Origin: Psychrobacter sp. FDAARGOS_221
GTDB lineage: Bacteria > Pseudomonadota > Gammaproteobacteria > Pseudomonadales > Moraxellaceae
DNA: 64,000 nt
Direction: 5' to 3'
Assembly (NCBI RefSeq): GCF_002313155.2
Contig: NZ_NWFK02000001.1
Span: 2,852,001 to 2,916,000, forward strand
The translations under genes and the position numbers were made by a program. Of the stretch, positions 33,630 to 43,987 are shown piece after piece. Below the pieces are notes generated by a model. That model was not told the DNA's origin and made no database searches. It saw nothing but the letters and a program-made list of their open reading frames with translations. Within the stretch, counting starts at the first letter, position 1, and every line of letters begins with the position of its first letter.

Positions 33630-33941
33630 TTAGCCATCCGCACCACCTGAATCACTTGATGAGCCTCCAACATCTGAATCTAAGCTTGGATTGTCTGGGC
33701 CATTGTCTAAGTGGCTGGATCTGTCATCGGCGGTTTGCTGTGGTTTTTTTACAGCAGGTTGGATTGGATTGGACATGCCAGCAAGCGTCTGACGTCGCTC
33801 TTGACGATCGTCTAGAATAACCCGCTGTGATTCGTTATCTAAGTCTTCAAATTGGTTTGATTTAACCGCATAACGCACTGCCCAAATACCAATCACGAAC
33901 AGCATTAGGCTAAGTGGGATGAGCAAATACATACTAACCAT
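33630..33941 (-). CDS. ccoS: cbb3-type cytochrome oxidase assembly protein CcoS
   Basis: CcoS is a small membrane protein needed for cofactor insertion into cbb3 oxidase. The single N-terminal helix (YLLIPLSLMLFVIGIWAVRYAVKSNQFEDLD) is followed by VILDD, the family hallmark. The tail of ~50 residues is polar and longer than usual. It precedes the COG2836 gene in the same direction. The structural ccoNOP genes are not in the window. Confidence 0.85.
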   Translation of the reverse strand: MVSMYLLIPLSLMLFVIGIWAVRYAVKSNQFEDLDNESQRVILDDRQERRQTLAGMSNPIQPAVKKPQQTADDRSSHLDNGPDNPSLDSDVGGSSSDSGGADG

Positions 33942-33981
33942 AATTATTTACCCTTGTATAACTAAATCTAAATAGATGTGC

Positions 33982-34995
33982 TTAAAAGGTTTTAACCGCT
34001 TCAGGCTTGCGACTGTGTAATAAGGTCGCAAAACTAACGTCGTCAGCTTGACGGCAATTTTGTTGCGGAGCAAAAATATCCCGAGTATAGGCCGCCAATT
34101 CATATATGGTGCGTCTTGAATGTTGAGCATTGTCTTTTGGTCTAGACCAACTTTTTTGCATAGGCAGCGGCGCGACAATAGGGCTGGTTTGTATATTATT
34201 CAATGCAAATTGCCTACGTGTACGAGTCATGTGATAGGCATCGGTTACCAGATAAACATTGGATAATTTTAGTCGCTTTGCTGTAAAACGCGCATTTTCG
34301 CAAGTATTCATGCTGGCGTTTTCGGTAATCACGTTTTCAATACCATAGCTGGTCAGCCAGTCGCGCATCCAAGGGGCTTCCACGCCGGTGACTATGATGG
34401 GTAGGGGGTGAATCTTGTAATGAGCAACCACTGTTTTCATACGGTTAAGGCTATAGTCATTTAATACGATGTTATTGGCGGACAGTGGTGTATTAGTTGG
34501 CTTATCATCTTGCGTGTTTGTATTGGTATCAGTATCTGGCGCAGCTGCCTGCTTTTCATCATCACTACTGGCTTCGGTCAGTCCGCCACCTAACACCACA
34601 TAGGCCGTTGGTTTATGCAGTATATAATGATTAGCTGTTGCGGCTGGGGCAATTTGGTTAATATCATTTGGCTTAGCAGAGTTAGCCGCTTTAATGTCAC
34701 TAGGGTCATCTAAAGCGCTACTCAGTGGATGTCCACTGCTGTTTTCTAATAGGTTTTGATACTTTTCTAATTTATGCTGATCCGAGCGCCTGCTAAAGGC
34801 CTCGCTAGCTTTTGAGGTGCTAAGCGCGGTAACCTTTGGAATGGGTAGGTGATTTAACAGCCAAAGACCAACTGAAGAAAATAGAGGCGTAAAAAAGCTT
34901 AAAACGCAACATGTAATCAGTATTAGGGAATAGAAAAGAACTTTTTTCATCCCCAGATAACAGCGTTTTAATAACGAGCTCATGATTGACTTCAC
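33982..34995 (-). CDS. YdcF/ElyC-type DUF218 envelope protein
   Basis: The N-terminal membrane helix (VLFYSLILITCCVLSFFTPLF) and a periplasmic DUF218 domain (YVVLGGGLTE, LPIIVTGVEAPWMRDWL, YLVTDAYHMTRTRRQF) place it with ElyC/SanA/YdcF proteins linked to envelope integrity. A long Ser/Asp/Asn/Thr-rich insertion lies between the helix and the domain. The start (GTG 34995 or a later ATG) is uncertain. Confidence 0.8.
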   Translation of the reverse strand: MKSIMSSLLKRCYLGMKKVLFYSLILITCCVLSFFTPLFSSVGLWLLNHLPIPKVTALSTSKASEAFSRRSDQHKLEKYQNLLENSSGHPLSSALDDPSDIKAANSAKPNDINQIAPAATANHYILHKPTAYVVLGGGLTEASSDDEKQAAAPDTDTNTNTQDDKPTNTPLSANNIVLNDYSLNRMKTVVAHYKIHPLPIIVTGVEAPWMRDWLTSYGIENVITENASMNTCENARFTAKRLKLSNVYLVTDAYHMTRTRRQFALNNIQTSPIVAPLPMQKSWSRPKDNAQHSRRTIYELAAYTRDIFAPQQNCRQADDVSFATLLHSRKPEAVKTF

Positions 34996-35214
34996 TTAAG
35001 TTTTTAACAGACCTTGTCAATTATAGCCAACAATGACGATTTAGGATACGCAAGAGTTTAAGATAACAGGTCATAACCTAAAATTAGATCATAATTGCAT
35101 AATCCAATATGTTTTGATTCAGCATAAGCCCAAACCCAAGTGACATTTAGTGTATCACTAGGGCTTAGGCTTAGCGCTGATGATACTGAAACTAAAGCTA
35201 AATAATAGCCCTCA

Positions 35215-36327
35215 TTATTCAATTTCTAGAGTCGCGTAACAATCTAAGCAAATAGGCTCACGTTCAAGAGAGATTGCAAACTTGTCAGCAATCACCTGTT
35301 GGATAAAGCCTTGAGTCGCCAATACATCTGCTTGGGTAGCTGGGTTGTCTTTACCACTGTGATTGACCAATACCAACGCTTGCTTGGTATGGGTCAAAAT
35401 GGGGTCAATACCTTTGCCTTTTAATCCGGCTTTATCAATCAGCCAACCAGCGGCGACCTTGGTATGCTGGTCATCCATAGGGTAGCCAACGATATCAGGG
35501 AAATGCTGTTGCAGCTGTACAAATTGCTGATGATCGATAATAGGGTTCTTGAAAAAACTGCCGCAGTTTGGAAGCTGCTTAGGGTCTGGTAGCTTAGCCT
35601 TACGGGTTTGAATAACCGCCTGCATCACATCAGTCGCCGTGATTTGTTGGCGCTTATCTTGTTCAGCTAATTGCTGAGCTATTTGAGCAACATCACCATA
35701 GTTGGCATTGACCTTAGTAGGGTGCTTATGCAGTGCAAATACCACTTTGCTAATTAACCACTGGCCGGCTTCACGCTTGAATTTACTATCACGATAGCTA
35801 AACTCACAATCAGCAGTATCAAACTGATGCCACTGCTCTGTGGGTAGGTGAAAGGCCGTTAAAGAAGTGATGCGATCTTCAACTTGTACGCCATAAGCGC
35901 CAATGTTTTGTACCGGCGAGGCACCGACCATTCCAGGGATAAGCGCTAGATTCTCAAGACCGTACCAGCCTTTATTAACGGAATAAGTGACGAGCTCATG
36001 CCAGTTCTCACCTGCCATCACCTCAATCTCGATATTATCCTCATCTTCCGTTAACACACGAATGCCTTTCAGCGCAGGCTGAATAACACTGGCATGTAAA
36101 CGGCTTGGTAAGATAACGTTACTGCCACCAGATAAGATAAACAGCGGCTGAGTAAGTGCTTTTAGTTGCTGGATAACAGGGACAATTTGAGACTCATCGT
36201 TAAGGATAATCAGCCGATCTGCATGGCTTTGTAGCTGCATGGTATTGAAGTGGCTTAAATCTGCATTAATATGCACTAAGTCTGAGCTCAAATTTAATGT
36301 CGCCGCTGTGTTGTCAGAGTTGTTCAT
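35215..36327 (-). CDS. murB: UDP-N-acetylmuramate dehydrogenase
   Basis: MurB reduces UDP-GlcNAc-enolpyruvate in peptidoglycan synthesis using FAD and NADPH. Motifs: LSGGSNVILP, LIPGMVGASPVQNIGAYGVQ, SYRDSKFK, the catalytic Ser in CGSFFKNP and AGWLIDKAGLKG. At 370 residues it is slightly longer than the E. coli enzyme. Its start lies 4 bp after the stop of the phosphatase gene, so the two are cotranscribed. Confidence 0.95.
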   Translation of the reverse strand: MNNSDNTAATLNLSSDLVHINADLSHFNTMQLQSHADRLIILNDESQIVPVIQQLKALTQPLFILSGGSNVILPSRLHASVIQPALKGIRVLTEDEDNIEIEVMAGENWHELVTYSVNKGWYGLENLALIPGMVGASPVQNIGAYGVQVEDRITSLTAFHLPTEQWHQFDTADCEFSYRDSKFKREAGQWLISKVVFALHKHPTKVNANYGDVAQIAQQLAEQDKRQQITATDVMQAVIQTRKAKLPDPKQLPNCGSFFKNPIIDHQQFVQLQQHFPDIVGYPMDDQHTKVAAGWLIDKAGLKGKGIDPILTHTKQALVLVNHSGKDNPATQADVLATQGFIQQVIADKFAISLEREPICLDCYATLEIE

Positions 36328-36331
36328 AGGC

Positions 36332-36829
36332 TTAGATCATCCAAGTGTCTATCCAAGCATCCACAGAGGATTCAAGGCGAGTAATAACGTCTTCAAACCC
36401 ATCTTCACCGCCGTAGTAGGGGTCGGGTACGTCTTGTTTGTTGTAGGTGCTATCGACTTCACTCATCAGGGCAAGTCGTGCTAATGGCTGCGAATCAAAC
36501 TGCTGTTCTGCTTGTTTTTTGATTTGTTCTAAATCTGCAAGGTTTTGCGCATCCATTGCTAAGATAAGATCAAAATCGACAAAGTCTTTTGGGCCAACTT
36601 GGCGCGCAACCAACTTGCTAATATTATAGCCATGTTGTTTGGCATGTTTTTGTGCACGTTCGTCTGGATGCTTGCCGATATGCCAGTCGCCAGTGCCGGC
36701 TGAATCAACCTTTAAAGTAAGCCCAGCAATGGCGGTACGTTGGCGCATAATGCCTTCTGCAGTTGGTGAGCGGCAAATATTACCAAGGCATACTAACAAA
36801 ACTGATTTGGGCATAGCGTCTGAGATTGG
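36332..36829 (-). CDS. Low-molecular-weight protein tyrosine phosphatase
   Basis: The P-loop VCLGNICRS holds the nucleophilic Cys and Arg, and VPDPYYGGEDGFEDV carries the general acid Asp. I chose ATG 36829 (MPISDAM) because GAGG lies 6 nt upstream; a longer frame from 36907 has no such signal. It may act on small molecules, Tyr-phosphorylated proteins or, as in Wzb types, polysaccharide kinases. It is in an operon with murB. Confidence 0.9.
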   Translation of the reverse strand, partial: PISDAMPKSVLLVCLGNICRSPTAEGIMRQRTAIAGLTLKVDSAGTGDWHIGKHPDERAQKHAKQHGYNISKLVARQVGPKDFVDFDLILAMDAQNLADLEQIKKQAEQQFDSQPLARLALMSEVDSTYNKQDVPDPYYGGEDGFEDVITRLESSVDAWIDTWMI

Positions 36830-37043
36830 CATAAAAACCTCTGTCATTATGAGAATGTCTGTTGAAGACGATTTAGAAGATAACCACAATAAAATATAAC
36901 GACACAAGGATGATGTTGGTCGTTAGTTACAAATGCTGCCTATTCTACCAATCTTGGCTTAGAAACGATAGAGCAGCAGCGGTTATCAAAGATTATATAA
37001 AAGCTGATAAGGTGTGAAAGCTCAAAACAATGAGTTATCAGGT

Positions 37044-37469
37044 TTAATCAGACTGATATTTGAAGCGTTGAAGCTCGCGACGCTGCTTTTTATTAGGCTT
37101 GGTATCTGGACGGGCAAGATTGGCAAGTTTACGCTGCTCAGCAAAATAGGCACGGCGCTCGATACTTTCTTGCGTTTCTTCATATAGGGTCTGGGCAATC
37201 GTAGCATTGCCTCTTTGGGTTGAGAGGTCTTTGACGATGATGGTTTTTTCAGTCATGGCAGTGGCTGCACCTTGACGAATGGTGAGCTCATCGCCAACAC
37301 TGATTTCTTTACTGGTTTTGACTCGGCTACCCGCAAAGTGAACCTTACCGCCTTCAATGGCTTGCTTGGCTAAGCTGCGGGTGCGAAAAAAGCGAGCCGC
37401 CCACAGCCATTTATCGAGGCGAACTTTTTGCAGTTGGGCGCTGGATCCAGCGTGCTTTGAGTGTGACAT
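37044..37469 (-). CDS. hslR: S4-domain RNA-binding heat-shock protein Hsp15
   Basis: Hsp15 binds 50S subunits carrying stalled nascent chains. The S4 domain is at residues ~15-75 (VRLDKWLWAARFFRTRSLAKQAIEGGKVHFAGSRVKTSKEI), followed by the family's basic C-terminal region (ARPDTKPNKKQRRELQRFK). It is 141 residues, normal for HslR. It is read in the same direction as murB but is separated by ~135 bp from the phosphatase gene. Confidence 0.9.
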   Translation of the reverse strand: MSHSKHAGSSAQLQKVRLDKWLWAARFFRTRSLAKQAIEGGKVHFAGSRVKTSKEISVGDELTIRQGAATAMTEKTIIVKDLSTQRGNATIAQTLYEETQESIERRAYFAEQRKLANLARPDTKPNKKQRRELQRFKYQSD

Positions 37470-37631
37470 ATTTGATTTATTATCCTAAACAAAAATGAGT
37501 CTACATTGTGTGGATATGGTTATTGAAACCTACCTTACCAACCAATAGTAGACTCACAGCCTGCCAAACTCAATCACTGGTTTGGCTAAGCATGAACACC
37601 GAAAATAAGCATTAGCGTAAATAGTCAACTA

Positions 37632-39185
37632 TTAACGCAAGAACAATTGATAACCTATGTTATCTGAAACAGGCGTACAGTCATAGCCGATGTCTAGTAG
37701 GGCATCTTGTAGCTGGCGTGAGTTGGTTTCTGTGGTTTGGATACCAACCAATACGCGGCCATCAGCAGCCCCATGATTGCGATAGTGGAATAAAGTGATA
37801 TTAAAATCAGGGCCTAGCTTTTCTAAGAAGTTAAGCAATGCACCAGGACGCTCAGGGAAGCTGACTTTAAATAAATGCTCGTTTTGTAAATTGGCATGAC
37901 CACCGATTAAATAGCGAATATGCGACTTGGCAATGTCATCATCAGTGAGGTCATGTGCGTTGTAACCAGCCTCAGCCAGTGAGTCTGCAATGATATGACG
38001 CTCTTTATCACCTTCTTTTAGTGCAATACCGACGAAGATAGCCGCCGGCTCTAATGAGTCAGGCGATGCCTGGCTGCGGGCACGATAGTTAAACTCGGTA
38101 ATATTACGGCCTTTAAGGTCACGGCAGAATTCTAAGAAGGCGCCAGTACGTTCTGGAATGGTTACTGCAAATACCGCTTCTTTTTTCTCACCAATCTCGG
38201 TACGTTCAGCAATATAGCGCAGTCGGTCGAAGTTCATGTTGGCGCCTGAGATGATGGCGACGCAGTTTTTACCAGTTAACTGATGTTTGGTAATGTATTT
38301 TTTCATACCAGCGATGGCCAGTGCGCCCGAGGGCTCAACGATGCTTCTTTTTTCTTCAAACACATCTTTTACCGCGGCACACACCTCATCATTACTACAG
38401 GTGACGACTTGTTGTTCGATTAATTTGCCAGAACCATCGCTTTTTTGTAAATTAAATACTTCAAACGGCAGCTCACCAATTTGAGCAACCGCAGTACCAT
38501 CAACAAATAAGCTCACTTGGGACAGTTTTACGCGTTCATTGGCTTCTATTGCTGCTTTTAAACTGGCAGCACCTTCAGGCTCAACCGCAACTACTTTAAC
38601 ATGCGGCGCAACATCGCCCAAAAATGCAGCAATCCCAGCCAATAAGCCACCACCGCCAACTGGTACAAACACATATTCCACATCACGCCACTGCTGATTA
38701 ATCTCAAGGGCGACAGTACCTTGTCCGGCAATGACCAGTTCGTCGTCGTAAGGCGGGATATAGGTCAGTCCCTCTTTATTGGCGCGCTCAATGGCGTATT
38801 GGTTCGACACATCGAAGCTGTCACCATATAGATCGACGTTACCGCCAAGCACTTTTACGGCTTTGACCTTAATGTCGGGTGTGGTTGTTGGCATCACAAT
38901 GGTATTGTTTAAGCCCAATTTGGTGGCAGAAAAAGCAACGCCTTGAGCATGGTTACCGGCAGAGGCGCAGATAACGCCACGTTCTTTTTGCTCTTGAGTC
39001 AATTGACTGATGCGGTTGTATGCGCCACGTAATTTAAAAGAAAAAACGGGTTGTAAGTCCTCTCGCTTTAAACGAATTTCGTTATTAAAACGGGCAGATA
39101 GTTTAGGAGCGGTGTCTAGAGGTGTTTGGATAGCGGCATCATATACCGTGGCTTGAAGAATATTACGAACCCATTTTGAAAGCAT
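37632..39185 (-). CDS. ilvA: Threonine ammonia-lyase, biosynthetic
   Basis: IlvA makes 2-oxobutanoate for isoleucine synthesis. The N-terminal PLP domain has the Schiff-base Lys in FSFKLRGAYN, ASAGNHAQGVA and the Gly-rich PVGGGGLLAG loop. Two ACT-like regulatory repeats follow (VTIPERTGAFLEFCRDL and VSFPERPGALLNFLEKL), the form that is feedback-inhibited by isoleucine. Full length at 517 residues. Confidence 0.96.
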   Translation of the reverse strand: MLSKWVRNILQATVYDAAIQTPLDTAPKLSARFNNEIRLKREDLQPVFSFKLRGAYNRISQLTQEQKERGVICASAGNHAQGVAFSATKLGLNNTIVMPTTTPDIKVKAVKVLGGNVDLYGDSFDVSNQYAIERANKEGLTYIPPYDDELVIAGQGTVALEINQQWRDVEYVFVPVGGGGLLAGIAAFLGDVAPHVKVVAVEPEGAASLKAAIEANERVKLSQVSLFVDGTAVAQIGELPFEVFNLQKSDGSGKLIEQQVVTCSNDEVCAAVKDVFEEKRSIVEPSGALAIAGMKKYITKHQLTGKNCVAIISGANMNFDRLRYIAERTEIGEKKEAVFAVTIPERTGAFLEFCRDLKGRNITEFNYRARSQASPDSLEPAAIFVGIALKEGDKERHIIADSLAEAGYNAHDLTDDDIAKSHIRYLIGGHANLQNEHLFKVSFPERPGALLNFLEKLGPDFNITLFHYRNHGAADGRVLVGIQTTETNSRQLQDALLDIGYDCTPVSDNIGYQLFLR

Positions 39186-39651
39186 ACATTATCCTAATAA
39201 TCTTACAGTGGTTGACAGATAGATATGATTTATAAGTAAATAAAGATAAGCCTATGCTGTTTTTTTGTAACCTGCAAGGCTTTGAGCCAAAATATTAATG
39301 ACAATCGGTTATTGTTATACAAACTTTTCTTTAAAATCACGACTCCCAATCTCATACTCTCATTCAATTCGCCATATCAAAATCATATAAAACCAATGGC
39401 ATCAGCAAATAAAAAACCAATCTCGAAAAAAATTACTTGCAAACAGATTACCATTGCAGTCGAACAGTTGTTAAAATAGCGGGGTCGCTATTTAGGTTAG
39501 TTTTCTGCCAACTAAACAGCCATTTATTACCAATCAAATGTAGCCATTCAATATAGCAACAATCAATACAGTAACTATCAAAACAGCAACTATGTTATGC
39601 CAATCACCTATGGGGCATAATCAACAAGACAATAAAACAAGAAGGGTCGCC
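39186..39651. other. Intergenic region between ilvA and rpiA
   Basis: No protein gene is well supported. A hairpin AAATAGCG-GGGTCGCTATTT (39474-39493) follows a short frame ending MASANKKPISKKITCKQI... (ATG 39396), which could be a tiny gene with a terminator, but there is no other support. AAGGG upstream of 39652 is the rpiA ribosome-binding site. Confidence 0.35.
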
Positions 39652-40314
39652 ATGAGTCAGCAACAAAATCAGCTTAAGCAACAAGTCGCCGCCGCCGCAT
39701 TAAAGTATATTGATGAAGGTATGATCTTGGGCGTAGGCACCGGGTCTACCGTCAATTGCTTAATCGATCTATTGCCACAGATAAAGCTTAAGGGTGCAGT
39801 CGCCAGCTCTCAGGTAACACAAGATAAACTTGAAGCGTTAGGCATCGAGGTGATGGATTTAAACTACGTGGGCGAGCTTGATTTATATATCGATGGCGCT
39901 GATGAGGTAAATCCAAACTTACAGCTGATCAAAGGTGGCGGCGGGGCATTAACCCGTGAGAAAATTGTCGCAGCCGCGTCAAAGCAATTCATCTGTATGG
40001 TCGATGAAAGCAAATGGGTGACTCAGCTAGGACGTGAGTTTCCAGTGCCCATTGAAGTGTTGCCACAAGCACGCTCGTACGTGGCTCGTGAGTTGGTAAA
40101 ACTAGGCGGTGAGCCAGTGTACCGTGAAGGTTTTGTAACCGATTATGGTAATGTTATCTTAGATACTTATCAGCTTGATATTGATAGTGCCAGCGAGATG
40201 GAGCAAATCTTGAACAATATCGTTGGTGTGGTGTGCAATGGTATCTTCGCTGCCAATCAAGCCGATACATTGTTAATTGCCAAACAAAGCGGTGTAGAGA
40301 CCTTAAAGCGCTAA
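39652..40314 (+). CDS. rpiA: Ribose-5-phosphate isomerase A
   Basis: RpiA interconverts ribose-5-phosphate and ribulose-5-phosphate. Motifs: [49 protein letters not shown] (with catalytic Asp/Glu and Lys) and [11 protein letters not shown]. The start is ATG 39652 with AAGGG at proper spacing; an upstream ATG at 39592 would add an unrelated tail. Length 220. Confidence 0.95.
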   Translation: MSQQQNQLKQQVAAAALKYIDEGMILGVGTGSTVNCLIDLLPQIKLKGAVASSQVTQDKLEALGIEVMDLNYVGELDLYIDGADEVNPNLQLIKGGGGALTREKIVAAASKQFICMVDESKWVTQLGREFPVPIEVLPQARSYVARELVKLGGEPVYREGFVTDYGNVILDTYQLDIDSASEMEQILNNIVGVVCNGIFAANQADTLLIAKQSGVETLKR

Positions 40315-40342
40315 TCACGCGTCACAAAAGACACAGTTTATT

Positions 40343-40750
40343 ATGAAAAAACAAAATACCGGTGTGGGTCTTGGGTTTAACATTATCTCTGCACTATTGG
40401 CGTTTATGCTATGGGGCAGTTGGGCTTATTATGTCAATGCCGGCGCAGAGACGCGGCTGATATCAGCATTGACTCAAGGCTTTGCCAGTTTTTGTATTAC
40501 TCTGGTTTTGGTGCGCATGGTGACTTATATTTTTAATCGTCTTCCGCCATCACCACTGCGGGTTGTGCTGCCTGCACTGTTGTCAGTGAGTGTCACAGGC
40601 TGTGCGCTGATATTGGCGCATACGCTTGCCCGCACTTCAAACATTGTGTATACCATTGCACCGGCATTAACGGTTGCTTTTATATTCTGTGTATTTACCG
40701 CATTAAAACTGCAAAAACTAGCCGCTCATGAAAAGGATGATCATGTCTGA
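40343..40750 (+). CDS. Four-helix membrane protein, unknown function
   Basis: This 135-residue hydrophobic protein has helices around 14-32 (ISALLAFMLWGSWAYYV), 44-63, 74-94 and 102-122. It overlaps the following phosphatidyltransferase gene by 8 bp, so the two are cotranscribed and translationally coupled. It may be a partner or flippase-like helper for the lipid product; this is inference. I do not recognise the family. Confidence 0.7.
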   Translation: MKKQNTGVGLGFNIISALLAFMLWGSWAYYVNAGAETRLISALTQGFASFCITLVLVRMVTYIFNRLPPSPLRVVLPALLSVSVTGCALILAHTLARTSNIVYTIAPALTVAFIFCVFTALKLQKLAAHEKDDHV

Positions 40751-41429
40751 ACCAGCCGGTCGTCGACCATTAAAGGTGCGAAGTGCCAAAGCTGCTACCA
40801 AGCTTGCTAAAGCTTTAAGTGAAAAAAACATCACTCCAAATCAAATTTCAATATTAAGCATCGTATTTGCGGCTTTGGCTGCGGCTTGTTTAATGGCACT
40901 ACCTCATGTCAGCGGTCATTATCTATGGATACTACCACTGTGTGCGGCACTGCTGATTCAATGTCGACTGCTGTGTAATTTATTCGATGGTATGGTTGCG
41001 GTAGAAGGTGGCAAGGGTACTGCATCTGGGGAGCTGTTTAACGACATTCCAGATCGTATTGCTGATCCTTTGTTGCTGATTGCAGCAGGCTATAGTATTA
41101 GCGGTGTCGATTGGGCATCTACATTGGGCTGGGCAGCGGCTTTGCTGGCAGTGATGACTGCTTATATACGCACATTAGCGCTGAGTATTGGTGCGCCTGC
41201 TAACTTTGCTGGACCGATGGCTAAGCAGCATCGCATGGCAATTTTGACGGTGGCTTGTGTCTTAACCGCGATGCAGCCAGCGTTTATTAAGCTAATACCC
41301 GCTGCTGCATCATTTTGGTCGTATGGCTCAGTGATGTTAATCACTTTGATTATTATTTGTGTGGGCTGTATTTTGACCTGTTATAAGCGCACGCTGAGCG
41401 CTTATCGTTATCTGGAAAACAAAGTTTAA
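40743..41429 (+). CDS. CDP-alcohol phosphatidyltransferase family protein, variant motif
   Basis: An integral membrane enzyme with about six helices. The family's signature normally reads D-x2-DG-x2-AR-x8-G-x3-D-x3-D; here NLFDGMVAVEGGKGTASGEL then FNDIPD places Asn at the first and third Asp and Val for Arg. These changes alter metal-binding residues, so this is either a distinct subfamily or catalytically altered. The ATG at 40743 has AAAGGATG in front. The acceptor alcohol is unknown. Confidence 0.82.
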   Translation: MSEPAGRRPLKVRSAKAATKLAKALSEKNITPNQISILSIVFAALAAACLMALPHVSGHYLWILPLCAALLIQCRLLCNLFDGMVAVEGGKGTASGELFNDIPDRIADPLLLIAAGYSISGVDWASTLGWAAALLAVMTAYIRTLALSIGAPANFAGPMAKQHRMAILTVACVLTAMQPAFIKLIPAAASFWSYGSVMLITLIIICVGCILTCYKRTLSAYRYLENKV

Positions 41430-41504
41430 GTAGCCAGATAACTTGCGGTTATTTTTTAAATGAGCATCTATATCTTTTTGCATATGCCTTATTAAACAGG
41501 TCTA

Positions 41505-42425
41505 TCAGCTTAGCTTGATTTTGTCTTTTAACAAAAATTCCATCAATGCCTTTTGGGCATGTAAGCGGTTTTCAGCCTCATCCCAAACCACTGAACGGGG
41601 ATCATCAAGCATATCATGTGAGATTTCCTCACCTCTATGCGCTGGCAAGCAGTGCATGAATAATACCTCTGGATCTGCCTTATCTAATAACGATGGCGTG
41701 ACTTGATACGGTGCAAAACGGCGAGCACGCGTATTTTGTTCACTCTCTTGGCCCATGCTGGCCCAAACGTCGGTAACAATCAGGTGCGAATCTTTGGCCG
41801 CATCTTGTACATCTTCGACAAGATTGACGCAATGCTTAAAGCGTTCCATCAAGTCTGGATCCGGTTCAAATCCATAAGGGGCTGCAATTCTTAGCTCAAA
41901 GCCAAACTGATTGGCTGCGGCCATAAACGACGAGCACATGTTATTACCATCACCAACCCAAGTGACAATCTTATCCTTAATGCTGCCTCGGTGTTCATAA
42001 TAGGTTTGCATATCGGCAAGCAGCTGGCAGGGGTGGAAGTCATCGGTTAACGCATTGATGATGGGCACCGAAGAGTATTTCGCAAAACGTTCGACCTTTT
42101 CATGCTCAAAGGTGCGAATCATAATGATATCAACCATACTAGAAATTACACGCGCTGAATCTTCAATAGGCTCGCCGCGACCTAGCTGGGTATCTTTTGG
42201 TGATAAGAATATAGCATGACCACCAAATTGGCCCATGCCAGTCTCAAATGAGATTCGAGTACGGGTCGATGATTTTTCAAAAATCATGCCCAGTGTACGA
42301 CCCACAAAAGGCTGATAAACCTCACCAGCATGTTGCATTTTTCGGAGCTCACTTGCTCGCTGAATTAAGGCTTCAAGCTCGGCCGGAGACAAATCAAGTA
42401 GAGTTAAAAAATGACGCACGCTCAT
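41505..42425 (-). CDS. argF: Ornithine carbamoyltransferase
   Basis: Forms citrulline from ornithine and carbamoyl phosphate. Motifs: the carbamoyl-phosphate site [22 protein letters not shown], the ornithine-binding DVWASMGQE and the catalytic [10 protein letters not shown]. 306 residues, normal length. Monocistronic on the minus strand. Confidence 0.96.
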   Translation of the reverse strand: MSVRHFLTLLDLSPAELEALIQRASELRKMQHAGEVYQPFVGRTLGMIFEKSSTRTRISFETGMGQFGGHAIFLSPKDTQLGRGEPIEDSARVISSMVDIIMIRTFEHEKVERFAKYSSVPIINALTDDFHPCQLLADMQTYYEHRGSIKDKIVTWVGDGNNMCSSFMAAANQFGFELRIAAPYGFEPDPDLMERFKHCVNLVEDVQDAAKDSHLIVTDVWASMGQESEQNTRARRFAPYQVTPSLLDKADPEVLFMHCLPAHRGEEISHDMLDDPRSVVWDEAENRLHAQKALMEFLLKDKIKLS

Positions 42426-42636
42426 GAGATTCTCTTTAATTAATAGAACGGGTTGGTTGATAAAAATAACAGCTTAATATGATTAGCAAACTAATATCAA
42501 TAATAAGGCAACTGATAATTTAACCGTGAGTTAGACTTATTATTTTGCTAAAGCTGTTATGCCGAAATAATAGTAAACCATCAGTATAGCGAACTTTATG
42601 GCACTGTGAAAACACCAAACTGCGGTTTTTACTAAT

Positions 42637-43800
42637 TTATTCATCCAATGGCGATTCTACTACCTGTCTTAACGGACGTTGAGTGGTTCGGCATAATAGC
42701 TCATAACCTAAGGTATGCGCAGAGTGCGCAATATCATCAACACTTGGTGCGCCTTTGGCAGTATCACCCCATAAGGTTATGCTGTCACCAACCTTTGGAT
42801 TGGGCACATCGGTTAAATCAATGGCAATCATGTCCATTGCTACCCGTCCAATAACTCGGCATCGATAGGCTTTGATAGGTGAGTCTTTGTCTATTTCTGC
42901 AGGATTAGGATGTAAGCTCACCCATGCTGAGCCATCTACCACACGTGGATAGCCATCACCATATCCAATGCTGACGATGCCTTTTAGCATTGGACGGTTA
43001 GCGATAAAGCGGCTGCCATAACCGACAGAGGTCCCTGCAGCAATGTTGTGGATGGCCATAATACTGGCTGCAAAGGTCATCACGGGTTGCAGCTGTAAGT
43101 TTTCAGCACTGACTGCTTCAAGGGGTGTGCTGCCATATAGCATGATACCTGGGCGCACCCAGTCAAAGTGGCATTGTGGGAAATTGATGATGCCTGCTGA
43201 GTTACATAAAGACGCCTGAATATTAGGATCAACTTGTTGCTTTAATTCAGCAAGGGCTTGATTAAAGGTGTCAATCTGTTGCTCGTTTGAAGGATGTAGT
43301 GGGGTATCGGCGTTGGCAAAATGACTGGTTAAAATAAGCTGATAACCGGCTTTGACTAGAGGTTTGGCAACGTCAATTAGCTCGTCTGGTTCAAAGCCAA
43401 GACGATTCATACCGGTATTAAGCTTTAACCAAATTGTGCGACACGGTGAGTCGTCTTCTGGCAGATGCGACAACGCCCAGTTGACTTGATCTTGATGATG
43501 CACAATGCTTTGACATTGCGCTTGTAGTGACTGTTGCCATTCCTCTTTACTAAACACGCCTTCAATTAATATTAACTGTTTGCTCCATCCCAACTCACGG
43601 ATTTGTAGCGCTTCACTAAAGCAGGCAACACCTAGTCCATCTGCCTGCTGCAGAGCAGGTAGGCACGCCTCAACGCCATGACCATACGCATTGGCCTTTA
43701 CCATAGCCAATACCTTGGTCGTCGGTGAGATTCGCTGTTTGACCTGATTTAGGTTGTGACTTAGCGCAGAACGGTTGATGGTAATGGTTGCATGACGCAT
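42637..43800 (-). CDS. alr: Alanine racemase
   Basis: A PLP enzyme making D-alanine for peptidoglycan. The PLP-binding Lys lies in MVKANAYGHG and the catalytic Tyr in VGYGSRF. Other motifs are LKLNTGMNRLGF and AMDMIAIDLTD. Length 387. Separated from argF by ~210 bp without a gene. Confidence 0.95.
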   Translation of the reverse strand: MRHATITINRSALSHNLNQVKQRISPTTKVLAMVKANAYGHGVEACLPALQQADGLGVACFSEALQIRELGWSKQLILIEGVFSKEEWQQSLQAQCQSIVHHQDQVNWALSHLPEDDSPCRTIWLKLNTGMNRLGFEPDELIDVAKPLVKAGYQLILTSHFANADTPLHPSNEQQIDTFNQALAELKQQVDPNIQASLCNSAGIINFPQCHFDWVRPGIMLYGSTPLEAVSAENLQLQPVMTFAASIMAIHNIAAGTSVGYGSRFIANRPMLKGIVSIGYGDGYPRVVDGSAWVSLHPNPAEIDKDSPIKAYRCRVIGRVAMDMIAIDLTDVPNPKVGDSITLWGDTAKGAPSVDDIAHSAHTLGYELLCRTTQRPLRQVVESPLDE

Positions 43801-43987
43801 GGCGAACTCTCACTTAATGAATCAAGGCGGCTGGTTTATTTAAGCTGATTTAACTAAAGATATAAGCAATAAATAGATAAATTAAGATAGCCGCTGAGTT
43901 AAAAATAAAAATTAATAATACGAGCTATGTATCATTTACATAGCTATTTAAAGCAAATAACGGTTTAACTTATTAGCCTAAAATAGG

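Noticed and set aside
39282..39479. Short plus-strand frame between ilvA and rpiA
   Set aside because: No ribosome-binding site for the first ATG and no recognisable family; only the last ~27 codons before a hairpin look even faintly gene-like, which is not enough to call a gene.
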